A stretch of DNA of 19,997 bases. Origin: LH-M37 sp032251315 (lineage in GTDB: Bacteria > Pseudomonadota > Gammaproteobacteria > SZUA-229). The first letter of the stretch is position 1; every line of letters starts with the position of its first letter. Under the pieces are notes generated by a model that saw nothing but the letters and a program-made list of their open reading frames with translations, had not been told where the DNA came from and did not search any database. Below, piece by piece: positions 8,374 through 15,965 of this stretch. The translations under genes and the position numbers were made by a program. The stretch spans positions 1 through 19,997 of the forward strand of contig JAVVEE010000047.1 of assembly GCA_032251315.1 (NCBI GenBank). Reading direction: 5' to 3'.

Positions 8374-8459
8374 ATAGTTACAGGTGTTGTTGGCAACAAT
8401 CGTTGTTCCGCATGGTTTTTCGAGCTACGATTGCCGAAGGTGTTTTTACAGGCCTGTTT

Positions 8460-9305
8460 TCAGCTTTCGCGGATACGCTCCTGCCGCTCCATCTCTTCGG
8501 CAAAGGCGGCTTTGATCTCATCCACGACCGAATCGATGTCGGCGGCTTCATCGCTCTCTACAAACTGTCCGGTGAGCTCGGTTTCCGGATACAGCTCGCC
8601 ATCCTCATACAGCGCCCACATCTCCTGGCCGTACTTTGTGCTCTTTAATTCCGGCGCGAACTGGCCATAGTAGCTGGTTATATTATTGACGTCGCGCTCC
8701 AGCATCGCCTGCGCGTTATTGTTAGCCGATGCATCCACCGCCTGGGGCAGATCAATGATCACCGGGCCATAATCATCTACCAGCACATTGAATTCCGAGA
8801 GATCACCATGGATGATGCCGGCGCAGAGCATGAGCTTGACGTATTCCATGATCACGCCGTGGTCGGCCACAGCCAGCTCGGCGGTCATGGAGACATCATT
8901 AAGGCGCGGCGCGACCTGGCCTTCGTCGTCGGTGACGAGCTCCATCAGCAACACGCCGTCAAAACAGCCGTAGGATTTGGGCACACGCACGCCCGCCTGG
9001 GTGAGTCGATGCAGGGCATCGGCTTCGGCGTTCTGCCAGGCCTCTTCCTGCTGGTCGCGGCCAAATTTGGAGCCTTTTTCCATGGCGCGGGTGCGGCGGC
9101 TGTTGCGCCCCTTGCGCCCCTCCTGGTACTGAACCGCTTTTTTAAAGCTACGCTGGCTCGCTTCTTTGTAAACCTTGGCGCAACGGATTTCGCTGCCGCA
9201 GCGCACCACATAGACCGTGGCTTCTTTGCCGCTCATCAGCTGGCGCAGGACTTCATCCACCAGACCGTCGTCAATCAGAGGCTGTATTCGTTTTGGAAAT
9301 TTCAT
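8460..9305 (-). CDS. RIO-type serine protein kinase
   Basis: An atypical protein kinase of the RIO family, 281 aa. The P-loop-like segment SGKEATVYVV is at 25-34, the ATP-binding lysine is K44 (CAKVYK), the catalytic loop is HGDLSEFNVLV (166-176, D168) and the metal-binding motif is IIDLPQ (183-188, D185, in place of DFG). A basic insert with many Arg/Lys (about 61-86) corresponds to the flexible loop of RIO1-like proteins, and the C-terminus is acidic and helical. RIO kinases are best known for ribosomal small-subunit maturation in archaea and eukaryotes; the role of bacterial members is poorly defined. The start at 9305 (MKFPKRIQ) is preferred to an upstream ATG at 9353 that would add 16 residues with no ribosome binding site. 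It stands alone and converges on the HbpS-like gene. Confidence 0.92.
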   Translation of the reverse strand: MKFPKRIQPLIDDGLVDEVLRQLMSGKEATVYVVRCGSEIRCAKVYKEASQRSFKKAVQYQEGRKGRNSRRTRAMEKGSKFGRDQQEEAWQNAEADALHRLTQAGVRVPKSYGCFDGVLLMELVTDDEGQVAPRLNDVSMTAELAVADHGVIMEYVKLMLCAGIIHGDLSEFNVLVDDYGPVIIDLPQAVDASANNNAQAMLERDVNNITSYYGQFAPELKSTKYGQEMWALYEDGELYPETELTGQFVESDEAADIDSVVDEIKAAFAEEMERQERIRES

Positions 9306-9484
9306 GGCGCTTTTATACCCTAGTTGGCGGCTTGATGGAAACACTGCGGCCATTTAGGCATGACTTTGTCTCGAAATTTATGGGATATCACTGTAAAGTA
9401 GACGGCTTTGACCGAATAGGTTCAATAATATTTCCGTCACTATAAATTATATTCGACACCACACCCGACCTACAAAGAGATCCC

Positions 9485-9778
9485 ATGCTTAATTTTTTTA
9501 GACTGCTCAGCCTGATCGAAGGTGCCTCACTGGTTATTCTGCTGTTCATCGCCATGCCCGCCAAATACCATTTCGGCTATTTCGATATCGTCTGGATTGT
9601 AGGAATGACCCACGGCATTCTCTGGCTGGCCTACGTCGCAACCTCCCTGCCGGTGAGCCACAAGCAAAACTGGTCGGTGTTATTCTGGATGATGGCCCTG
9701 CTCGCTTCCGTCATCCCCTTCGCCTGTCTTTTTCTCGAGAGCAAATTGAAGCGTGAACAGGTCTCTGCCACGGCCTAA
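9485..9778 (+). CDS. DUF3817 small integral membrane protein
   Basis: A 97-residue membrane protein with three hydrophobic segments at about 9-24, 35-54 and 64-84. It matches DUF3817: LLSLIEGASLVILLFIAMPAK at the start in the family position, the conserved glycine/histidine pair in MTHGILWLAY (41-50) and a third helix near the end. The function of the family is unknown. AAAGAG lies shortly before the ATG and serves as ribosome binding site. The last four bases overlap the end of the convergent glycerophosphodiesterase gene, so the two mRNAs are complementary at their 3' ends. Confidence 0.85.
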   Translation: MLNFFRLLSLIEGASLVILLFIAMPAKYHFGYFDIVWIVGMTHGILWLAYVATSLPVSHKQNWSVLFWMMALLASVIPFACLFLESKLKREQVSATA

Positions 9779-10524
9779 TTGTCGGCATCATCCTTGACGG
9801 CATCAGTCATCCGGCTGATGCCGTTGGTTTCGATAATGTTTATCCCCAGTGCAGTAAACTTTGCTATTTCGTCTGAATCATTAACGGTGTAAACCACCCA
9901 TCGCCATGGCCCCGGCCACACTTCCGCTCGCTTCTGCGGACAGATATTTTTCGACACGAAGAGATATTCCGGTGCCAGCGCCTCAGCTTTAATTCTATTG
10001 CCCTCTGTCCAGCCGGACAGCACCCAGCCAACCGCTCGATGATATTTACTGCGCGCCAGCACCAGCGCATCGTAATCAAAAGAGATTAAAACCGACTGCG
10101 CCTCAATCGCACGCAATGATTCCATCACCCAATCTACAACCATCTCGTGACCGAAATGGACGACACTCTCCGGCTTGATCTCAATGAAGCAGATCACTCC
10201 CGGCCAGTGCTGCAATAGATCTACAAACTGCTCCAGCGTGGCGATGCGGCAGTGGTCGAATCGATTGGAAAATTTTTCAGGATAACCGGCGGAAACCTCC
10301 TTGAAAGCGATGTAATTATTTTTCGTTACACTGACAGCTTTACCCGTCAGCCTGCGCAGATCCTCATCGTGACTGAGCACCACCACGCCATCGGCGGTAA
10401 GTTGCACGTCGGTTTCGAGATAGGTCGCGCCGGCGCGCAGGGCATGGGCGAAACCCTCCAGACTGTTTTCCGGAAAAGAGTCAGGCTCACCACGATGCGC
10501 CACAAGTTGAACGGGCTCTGTCAT
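9775..10524 (-). CDS. Glycerophosphodiester phosphodiesterase
   Basis: A GDPD-family TIM-barrel enzyme, 249 aa, that hydrolyses glycerophosphodiesters to sn-glycerol 3-phosphate and an alcohol. The catalytic signature is complete: H10-R11 (VAHRGEPDSFPENSLEGF), E37 and D39 (YLETDVQLT) and H52 (LSHDEDLRRLTG). Later barrel elements include FIEIKPES (near 120) and VVYTVND near the end. There is no signal peptide, so it resembles cytosolic UgpQ-type enzymes rather than periplasmic GlpQ. The region upstream of the ATG is AT-rich with no clear ribosome binding site. The gene overlaps the convergent DUF3817 gene by 4 bases and is separated from the Deg-like protease by an intergenic repeat element. 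No glycerol-phosphate transporter is nearby. Confidence 0.95.
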   Translation of the reverse strand: MTEPVQLVAHRGEPDSFPENSLEGFAHALRAGATYLETDVQLTADGVVVLSHDEDLRRLTGKAVSVTKNNYIAFKEVSAGYPEKFSNRFDHCRIATLEQFVDLLQHWPGVICFIEIKPESVVHFGHEMVVDWVMESLRAIEAQSVLISFDYDALVLARSKYHRAVGWVLSGWTEGNRIKAEALAPEYLFVSKNICPQKRAEVWPGPWRWVVYTVNDSDEIAKFTALGINIIETNGISRMTDAVKDDADN

Positions 10525-10550
10525 AAAATATAATTATTAATTAAAATTTT

Positions 10551-10656
10551 CACCGCAGAGGCGCAGAGACGCAGAGAAAAACATATTTAAGTTTGATGCA
10601 CCGAGTGCAGCAGCTACACTAATATTATTCAGGATTTTCTCCGCGCCTCTGCGGTG
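10551..10656. repeat. Intergenic repeat with CACCGCAGAGGCGCAGAG arms
   Basis: The left arm CACCGCAGAGGCGCAGAG (10551-10568) is inverted at 10639-10656 with one mismatch; about 70 bases, largely AT-rich, lie between. The element fills most of the gap between the glycerophosphodiesterase start and the Deg-like protease stop. The left arm is extended by a direct echo of itself (GCAGAGACGCAGAG). From memory, closely similar sequence is common between genes in many proteobacterial genomes, which suggests a dispersed non-coding repeat. Confidence 0.6.
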
Positions 10657-10673
10657 AGCAGGTTTTTAATTAC

Positions 10674-12056
10674 TCACTCAACTCGAAAATAACCAATCCT
10701 GCCAGTACGGCATTCCAGCAGCACGGTACCGTTTTTGTTCTGGTCGATCACCTCCTGAAACTCTTCCAGGGTATGAATCTCTTTTTCATTCGCGCTCACT
10801 ATCAGCTCCCCCGGTGGCCATTCCATTTCATCGGCCTGTGTGGTCTGATGAATGTGCGTCACCACCAGCATGGGCTTTTCCTGATCGATGGTCTGCAACA
10901 TATTAATCTGTGCGTTAGCATCAATTTCACGCATGGCTTCAATGATTTCGTAACTCAATTCCTGCACGATCATGCCGAAAACTTCAAGGTATTTTCTCTC
11001 GTTAATGATGGGGCGCGAGACCACGCCTTTTTCCGGATTGCGCATGGCCCTGGCGCTGGTCGTTTTAGTCTCGCCGTCTCGTAGATAAACCACTTCCACC
11101 TGATCGCCGATAGGTATCAGTTTTATCACGTCATAAATATTTTTATGGCGGAAGTGGCCCTCTTTGCCGATAACGATGCCGTGGCGATCAAACTCCACGC
11201 CATTAAGCGAGAGAATGACATCGCGCGCCTGAATGCCCGCCGCCTCTAAAAAACCATTGGCCTCGACCCGGGCGACGATCTCGCCTTTGGCTGTTGACTG
11301 CTTTAATAGCGGATTGAAATTCTCGGCATTCTTCTGTAGCTTGCCGCCGATGCCCGCGAACTGCGGCTCATTCTGCTGCAAAACATTCTCGATAATAATT
11401 TTGACGAAACCCGATGGCGTTATGAAACCGATATTCTCAGCGTCAATCATTACCGCCGTATTCAAACCCACCACCTTGCCGTCTCTGCTGACGCTGGGAC
11501 CGCCGGAGTTACCGGGATTAATGGCTGCGTTGGTGACAAATCTTTCGGTGGTGTATTCCGAGCCGGAAATAAAGTTGGTGATCTCACCGCCCGAAATATT
11601 CGGCTCGACCATGCCCATGGGATAACCAATGGCCTTGATCTCCTCACCGCGCGAAGGGCTGCTGCCTTCCCACAGCTCCAGGTATTCGATCTCCCTGACT
11701 GCCAGCGCCTTGAAGCGCAGTAGCTCCTTGTCGGTGAGCCGGATCAGGGCTACATCCGGTTCAAGCTTCTTTACCATACCCACCAGCTCCGCCTCGAATT
11801 TTTCTTCGCTGGTGAGCATGGAATTGATTTCAATCTTCTCGGCATTGCGCACCACGTGTGCATTAGTGAGAATGTAGCCTTCAAGATTTTTATATTTGAT
11901 AAAGAATCCGGAACCCAGCCACACGCCCGGTATTTTTATCGCGGGGTTCATCACCGACTGGATATCCTCTTCGATGCAACCTTCGACCTGAATCTGCACC
12001 ACGCCATTCATCATCTTAAGCGCAACATCAGTCAGATTATTTTTCTTTTTTGTCAT
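10674..12056 (-). CDS. HtrA/Deg-like PDZ serine protease without signal peptide
   Basis: A trypsin-like serine protease, 460 aa. The catalytic triad is H67 (LTNAHVV), D101 (DVALIRL) and S184 (NPGNSGGP). PDZ-like sequence follows at about 240-345 (AAGIQARDVILSLNG), and a second, weaker PDZ-like segment is near 400-455 (PPGELIVSANEKEIHTLEEF). Classical DegP/DegQ/DegS have a signal peptide or membrane anchor. This protein starts MTKKKNNLTDVALKMM with no hydrophobic segment, so it is predicted to be cytosolic. In this and in the N-terminal layout it recalls the Deg9/Deg10-like branch known from plants, but that placement is inference. The gene is alone, upstream of the glycerophosphodiesterase and separated from it by a repeat. 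No strong ribosome binding site is seen. Substrates are unknown. Confidence 0.9.
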   Translation of the reverse strand: MTKKKNNLTDVALKMMNGVVQIQVEGCIEEDIQSVMNPAIKIPGVWLGSGFFIKYKNLEGYILTNAHVVRNAEKIEINSMLTSEEKFEAELVGMVKKLEPDVALIRLTDKELLRFKALAVREIEYLELWEGSSPSRGEEIKAIGYPMGMVEPNISGGEITNFISGSEYTTERFVTNAAINPGNSGGPSVSRDGKVVGLNTAVMIDAENIGFITPSGFVKIIIENVLQQNEPQFAGIGGKLQKNAENFNPLLKQSTAKGEIVARVEANGFLEAAGIQARDVILSLNGVEFDRHGIVIGKEGHFRHKNIYDVIKLIPIGDQVEVVYLRDGETKTTSARAMRNPEKGVVSRPIINERKYLEVFGMIVQELSYEIIEAMREIDANAQINMLQTIDQEKPMLVVTHIHQTTQADEMEWPPGELIVSANEKEIHTLEEFQEVIDQNKNGTVLLECRTGRIGYFRVE

Positions 12057-12258
12057 GTTTTCATTATAAAGGTGAAATTCGGAAAACGGGTTTTTTTCTT
12101 AATTTTTTATCATGCGCCCAAGCTAATCCACTGCCTGAACAGGGTTGGCGTTTATCAAAGGACATGTTATATCGGGGGAAGTGATGATCAGGGAATTCAG
12201 ATCTCATTTTGCTACTTCACGAGAGGCGACTGCATTTCTTATTTTATCTTCAACGACG

Positions 12259-12283
12259 TTCGGTGGGCCGGGTGCCCACCGAA
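12259..12283. terminator. Perfect 10-bp GC-rich hairpin after yceI
   Basis: TTCGGTGGGC (12259-12268) pairs perfectly with GCCCACCGAA (12274-12283) around the 5-base loop CGGGT. It lies 20 bases beyond the yceI stop, a natural terminator position. A T-run is missing on both strands, so it may instead be a repeat unit of the GTGGGC type. Confidence 0.45.
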
Positions 12284-12303
12284 GCTTGCTGCTGTTTCTG
12301 TCG

Positions 12304-12894
12304 TTACTGTCGAACACCTTCAACCGACAGGGTCAATTCAACCTCTTTCGATTTTGGGCCAAGGTTGTAATTGATGTTGTAGTCGGCGAGGGCAAAATTT
12401 GTTTTGCCTACAAATCCGCGTCGGTAACCGCCCCAGGGATCGTCACCATGACCCACGTGCTCAACATCAATGGTGATGGGTCTGGTAACACCATGCAAGG
12501 TAAAGTCGCCTTTGAGCACGGCGGTGCCGTCGCCTTTGTCATCGAAGCCGGTGCTGACGAAACTTGCCCTGGGGAATTTTTTGACGTCAAGGAAATCATC
12601 GCCGCGCAAATGTTTATCGCGTTCCGCGTGGTTTGAATCAATGCTGGCGGTTTCGATCTCAACCTGCACTGAAGCTTTGTCCGGATTTTTTTCGTCGTAG
12701 TCGAAACTTCCGTCGAAGGTATTAAAGCGACCGAACAGCCAGCTATAGCCGAGGTGCTGTATTTTAAACTGGATGAAGGCGTGGGCACCTTCGGTATCGA
12801 TTACGTATTTCTCTGCGAGCGCTTGAGTCGGCAGCACCAAAGCGGCCGCCAGTGCCATTGCCAGTACCGGCGCGATAAGTTTTCTGTTTTTCAT
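12304..12894 (-). CDS. yceI: YceI-family periplasmic lipid-binding protein
   Basis: A 196-aa secreted protein with a clear signal peptide (MKNRK, hydrophobic core, cleavage expected after ALA at about residue 27). The mature sequence has the YceI pattern: YVIDTEGAHAFIQFKIQHLGYSWLFGRF at its start (residues 30-57), DGSFDYDEKNPDKASVQVEI, the KHLRGDDFLDVKKFP segment and LHGVTRPITI. YceI proteins form a lipocalin-like barrel, and a Thermus homologue binds polyisoprenoid; a link to isoprenoid quinones is often proposed. It lies 25 bases downstream of a cytochrome b561 gene, matching the yceJ-yceI pair of enteric bacteria. AGGAGA 7 bases before the ATG is a good ribosome binding site. Co-transcription with the b561 gene is inferred. 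Confidence 0.95.
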   Translation of the reverse strand: MKNRKLIAPVLAMALAAALVLPTQALAEKYVIDTEGAHAFIQFKIQHLGYSWLFGRFNTFDGSFDYDEKNPDKASVQVEIETASIDSNHAERDKHLRGDDFLDVKKFPRASFVSTGFDDKGDGTAVLKGDFTLHGVTRPITIDVEHVGHGDDPWGGYRRGFVGKTNFALADYNINYNLGPKSKEVELTLSVEGVRQ

Positions 12895-12901
12895 AACATG
12901 T

Positions 12902-12907
12902 TCTCCT
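12902..12907 (-). promoter_or_regulatory. Ribosome binding site of yceI
   Basis: AGGAGA on the - strand, 7 bases before the ATG at 12894 and inside the 25-base gap after the cytochrome b561 stop. It gives yceI its own strong translation start within the presumed two-gene operon. Confidence 0.6.
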
Positions 12908-12919
12908 GCGAGTTAAAGT

Positions 12920-13561
12920 TTATTGTGTTGTTTTGCGAGAGCGTATACCCAGCATTTTGATGAGGGTACGGTCCCGGTCGATAAAATGGTGCTTGAGCGC
13001 GGCCAGTGTGTGCAGGCCGGTAAAGCTGATAAGCGTCAGGGCGAGGTACCAGTGCACTTCACCGGCGACATCTTCCATATTATCAATTCCGGAAAAGGTG
13101 GCGGGTACTGCGAACAGGTCGAAAACCTGTATGGGCCTGCCATCTGCGGTTGAGATCAGGTAGCCGCTGATCATTACGGCGAACAGCAGCACATACAGCA
13201 GCTGGTGCATGGCATGGGCTGCGCGTCGCTGCATTGCGCTGGTGCCGGGTTCGTCCTCCGGCTTTACATTTCCCGCACTCCAGATAACACGCGCCAGCAT
13301 AATGATAAACAGCACAATGCCGATGCTTTTATGCAGCTCCGGGCCGCGTTTGTACCAGTCATCATAATAGCCGAGCCCCGTCATCCACACACCCAGGGGG
13401 GACAGCCCGATCACCGCCAGCGCGACCAGCCAGTGCAGAATGATCGCCACCAGTCCGTAGCCTCTGGGCGTATTACGCAGCCCGATGCGGCCATTCGAGC
13501 GAGTTGACGCACGATCGTCAGCGGCGCCGGGCACATCCATTTTTGCTGCTTTGTTAATCAT
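12920..13561 (-). CDS. Cytochrome b561 (YceJ/CybB type)
   Basis: A four-helix dihaem membrane cytochrome, 213 aa, expected to move electrons between quinol and a periplasmic partner. Candidate haem ligands are H43 (ILHW), H77 (ELHKS), H170 (EVHWYLAL) and H184 (TGLHTLAAL); the spacings of 34 and 14 residues equal those recalled for E. coli CybB. Hydrophobic segments are at about 38-60, 77-94, 117-137 and 167-190. The N-terminal 30 residues (polar, MINKAAKMDVPGAADDRAST) extend beyond the usual start RNTPRGYG, so a later start such as M8 is possible; no ribosome binding site decides it. It is followed by yceI and diverges from a LysR regulator across 94 bases. Confidence 0.92.
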   Translation of the reverse strand: MINKAAKMDVPGAADDRASTRSNGRIGLRNTPRGYGLVAIILHWLVALAVIGLSPLGVWMTGLGYYDDWYKRGPELHKSIGIVLFIIMLARVIWSAGNVKPEDEPGTSAMQRRAAHAMHQLLYVLLFAVMISGYLISTADGRPIQVFDLFAVPATFSGIDNMEDVAGEVHWYLALTLISFTGLHTLAALKHHFIDRDRTLIKMLGIRSRKTTQ

Positions 13562-13643
13562 AAGGTTAGTTTCGTTAAATACTTGCCGTGAAGATACATT
13601 AATGCTCTACTCAACGTTAACAAATAACCCTATTCGCAAAAGA

Positions 13644-13655
13644 TTATTACGATAA
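13644..13655. promoter_or_regulatory. Candidate LysR-type operator (TTAT-N4-ATAA)
   Basis: The dyad TTATTACGATAA ends one base before the LysR start codon, in the 94-base gap shared with the divergent cytochrome b561/yceI operon. It fits the loose T-N11-A pattern of LysR boxes. This pattern is common by chance in AT-rich DNA, so it is only a candidate. Confidence 0.25.
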
Positions 13656-14558
13656 ATGCAACAATATGATCTAGTCGCCTTAAAAGCATTTGTGACCGTT
13701 GTCGAGGCGGGCAGTTTCAATCGCGCCGCTAATCAGCTGGGTGCAAGTGCGGCAGCGGTGAGCCGTCGCATCTCGGGCCTGGAAAATTCACTCGGCGTGA
13801 AACTGCTCAACCGAACCACGCGACAGCTTGATTTGACCGAATCCGGCAAGCAGTTTTATGACGATGCCGTCAATATTTTCGAGCTGCTGGCTGAAGCCGA
13901 AGAAAAGTTACAGACCGGCCACCAGACCATCAGGGGCAGATTGCGCATCGCCGCGCCGCTGAGCTTCGGCATTGGTCAGCTGGCACCGATTCTTCCCGAT
14001 TTCATGAAACGCCACCCTGATCTAAAAGTACAGCTTCAGCTGGAGGACCGACTCACCGATCTGGTGGCCGAAGGTGTCGATGTGGCGATCCGCATCAGTG
14101 GCTCGCTGAAGGACTCCACCCTGGTGGCCACACGGCTTGCATCCATCCCGATGGTTTTTTGCGCCTCACCCGACTATCTGAAACAGCACGGCGAACCGAA
14201 AAAAGCCGCCGAGCTGTCGCAGCACAACTGCCTCCATTACAGCTTGATAAGTATGAAGGAAAACTGGCGTTTTGCTATGGATGATGAGACACATGATCTT
14301 GAAATCCACAGCCCATTCTCGTCCAACAACGGTGATGTTCTGCGCGAAGCCGCGATTCAGGGACTGGGCCTCATCCTGTCACCGACCTTCATCGTCGAGG
14401 ATGCACTGCAGGACGGTCGCCTGAAAGCGATATTATCCAAATACCGCCCGAAACCCTACGGGCTTTATGCGGTGAGGCCTTCTCGCCGGTTCACACCGGT
14501 AAAAGTAACCGCGCTGATTAAATTTCTAAAAGAACAATTTGATGATGGCGTTGCATGA
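13656..14558 (+). CDS. LysR-family transcriptional regulator
   Basis: A 300-aa LysR-type regulator. The N-terminal winged helix-turn-helix is at about 5-62 (LKAFVTVVEAGSFNRAANQLG, then SAAAVSRRISGLENSLGVKLLNRTTR in the family position), followed by a linker helix and an effector-binding domain from about 90 to 295 (RLRIAAPLSFG, DVAIRIS, AAIQGLGLILSP). The pattern is that of the CrgA/DsdC-like group often annotated as LysR substrate-binding regulators. It is divergently oriented to cytochrome b561-yceI, and LysR regulators commonly control the adjacent divergent operon, so control of that pair is a reasonable inference. The inducer is unknown. It converges on the sensor kinase gene, with a palindromic element between. 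Confidence 0.93.
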   Translation: MQQYDLVALKAFVTVVEAGSFNRAANQLGASAAAVSRRISGLENSLGVKLLNRTTRQLDLTESGKQFYDDAVNIFELLAEAEEKLQTGHQTIRGRLRIAAPLSFGIGQLAPILPDFMKRHPDLKVQLQLEDRLTDLVAEGVDVAIRISGSLKDSTLVATRLASIPMVFCASPDYLKQHGEPKKAAELSQHNCLHYSLISMKENWRFAMDDETHDLEIHSPFSSNNGDVLREAAIQGLGLILSPTFIVEDALQDGRLKAILSKYRPKPYGLYAVRPSRRFTPVKVTALIKFLKEQFDDGVA

Positions 14559-14606
14559 GCTCTGCATCCAGGGATGTTCAGATCAACTGGCAAGCGGCAT
14601 CGTATT

Positions 14607-14641
14607 GTAGGGCGCAATGCCCGATGGTTATTGCGCCCTAC
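14607..14641. repeat. REP-like palindrome, GTAGGGCGCAAT arms
   Basis: GTAGGGCGCAAT (14607-14618) pairs perfectly with ATTGCGCCCTAC (14630-14641) around 11 bases. It lies between the convergent LysR and sensor kinase genes. The left-arm 12-mer recurs at 19696-19707. It could also end transcription from both sides, but T-runs are lacking. Confidence 0.65.
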
Positions 14642-14642
14642 T

Positions 14643-15965
14643 TTACTGTAGTGACAAACTCAACCGCACCCGCAAACCGCCCAGTTCGGGTGAACGATCA
14701 AGTTCTAATGTGCCGTGATACAGCTCGACAATTTCCTTGACGATGGCCAGCCCCAGGCCGTGGCCGGGGCGCGTTTCATCAAGGCGGTGGCCGCGTTCGG
14801 TGAGCGCGGCTAATTCCGCTTCGGTGACACCAGAACCGTCGTCTTCCACGATAATATGAATCACCTCGTTTTGTTCGATTACACACCGTACCTTCTCTTT
14901 CGCCCACTTGGCGGCATTGTCGAGCAGGTTGCCCAGCAATTCGTGCAGGTCATGGCGGTCGATGTTGCTCAGGTTTTGCGACGGCGCGTGGCATTCAAAC
15001 TTGATCTGTTTATGATGATAAATGCGCTCCAGCACCGTGATCAGCGCGGGCAGCTCTTCCGCCGGATTGAACCGCTGGCCGGCGCTACCGGCACCGGCCA
15101 GTCGGGCGCGGATCAACTGCTGTTCGATCTGCTGTTGCAGCGCGGCGGTGTGTCGGCGCAGCTCCTGTTTCAGGCTGGCCGGGGTTTCGCTGTCATCGGC
15201 CAGTTGCGTGAGCAGATTGAGCGGGCCTTTCAGCGCGTGCGCCAGATTGCCGAGCGCATGGCGCGAACGCTCCAGCCGCCGCCCCATCACCTGCAACAGG
15301 CGATTGACTTCCACCACCAGCGGCTGCACTTCCAGCGGCACGGCTTCGGTGAGCCGGTCGATGTCGCCGCGTTCCAGCTGTTCGATTTCACGACCAAGCT
15401 GGCGTAGCGGCGCGAACGAATCACGCACAATGCGCCGCTGGATAAACAGAATCAGGAACAGAAAACCCACGGTCAGCGCCAGCAGTAACAGCGCGTTTTG
15501 CAGTAGCCGCTGTTGCAGCTGGCTGAGGTCTTCGGCGACCATGACGGTGACGTTGTGATTACCCTTGCGATAACCGCCCGCCCACATCAGCAGCGGCTGT
15601 TCGGCCGGGCCGTTGATGCGGCGCGTGTGCTGCTCGCCGGGGACGAGTGTGGTGCCGCTCAGCTCCGCATCCCAGAGTGAACGCGAACGCAGGCTGCCGC
15701 CGTTCTCCAGCTGCAAGAGAAAATAATGCCCGGAAAGCGGCCGCTGGTAGATCGCTGAAATTGCGCCTTCGACCAATGTGGCATTGCCCTCAGCATCAAC
15801 TTGTAGCGCGGCCAGAAGGCCTTCGCCATCGTGTTGCAGGCGCGTGACAATCAGCTCATCGGCCAGCCGCTGATTCTGATCGTAAATCAGCCAGCCGATC
15901 AGCCCCATCAACAGAATCAGGCTGATGCCCAGCCCGATATTAAGCCGCTGCGCCAGTGAATTCAT
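14643..15965 (-). CDS. Sensor histidine kinase (PhoQ/QseC-like)
   Basis: Membrane sensor kinase of a two-component system, 440 aa. Helices at about 10-28 and 155-176 flank a periplasmic domain of about 125 residues. A HAMP-like region (about 177-232) precedes the phospho-acceptor motif LAHALKGPL (241-249, H243), whose H-x-L-K-x-P-L form is typical of PhoQ relatives. The ATPase domain has an N box (HELLGNLLDNAAKWA, 341-355), DDGSG (375-379) and GHGLGLAI (401-408). The start ATG overlaps the response regulator stop in ATGA, so the pair is translationally coupled. It is the last gene of the SHP/DHC operon. The stimulus is unknown; a link to oxygen, nitric oxide or redox state is suggested only by the neighbouring cytochromes. 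Confidence 0.95.
   Translation of the reverse strand: MNSLAQRLNIGLGISLILLMGLIGWLIYDQNQRLADELIVTRLQHDGEGLLAALQVDAEGNATLVEGAISAIYQRPLSGHYFLLQLENGGSLRSRSLWDAELSGTTLVPGEQHTRRINGPAEQPLLMWAGGYRKGNHNVTVMVAEDLSQLQQRLLQNALLLLALTVGFLFLILFIQRRIVRDSFAPLRQLGREIEQLERGDIDRLTEAVPLEVQPLVVEVNRLLQVMGRRLERSRHALGNLAHALKGPLNLLTQLADDSETPASLKQELRRHTAALQQQIEQQLIRARLAGAGSAGQRFNPAEELPALITVLERIYHHKQIKFECHAPSQNLSNIDRHDLHELLGNLLDNAAKWAKEKVRCVIEQNEVIHIIVEDDGSGVTEAELAALTERGHRLDETRPGHGLGLAIVKEIVELYHGTLELDRSPELGGLRVRLSLSLQ

Noticed and set aside
8374..8459. Short TTGTT/AACAA inverted repeats after the HbpS-like gene as a terminator
   Set aside because: Stems are only about 5 AT-rich pairs with no adjacent T-run.
9306..9353. 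16-residue extension of the RIO kinase
   Set aside because: No ribosome binding site before that ATG, and RIO homology begins after MKFPKR.
12145..12636. 163-codon + strand frame overlapping yceI
   Set aside because: Most of it is antisense to yceI, and the non-overlapping first part is not recognisable as a protein family.
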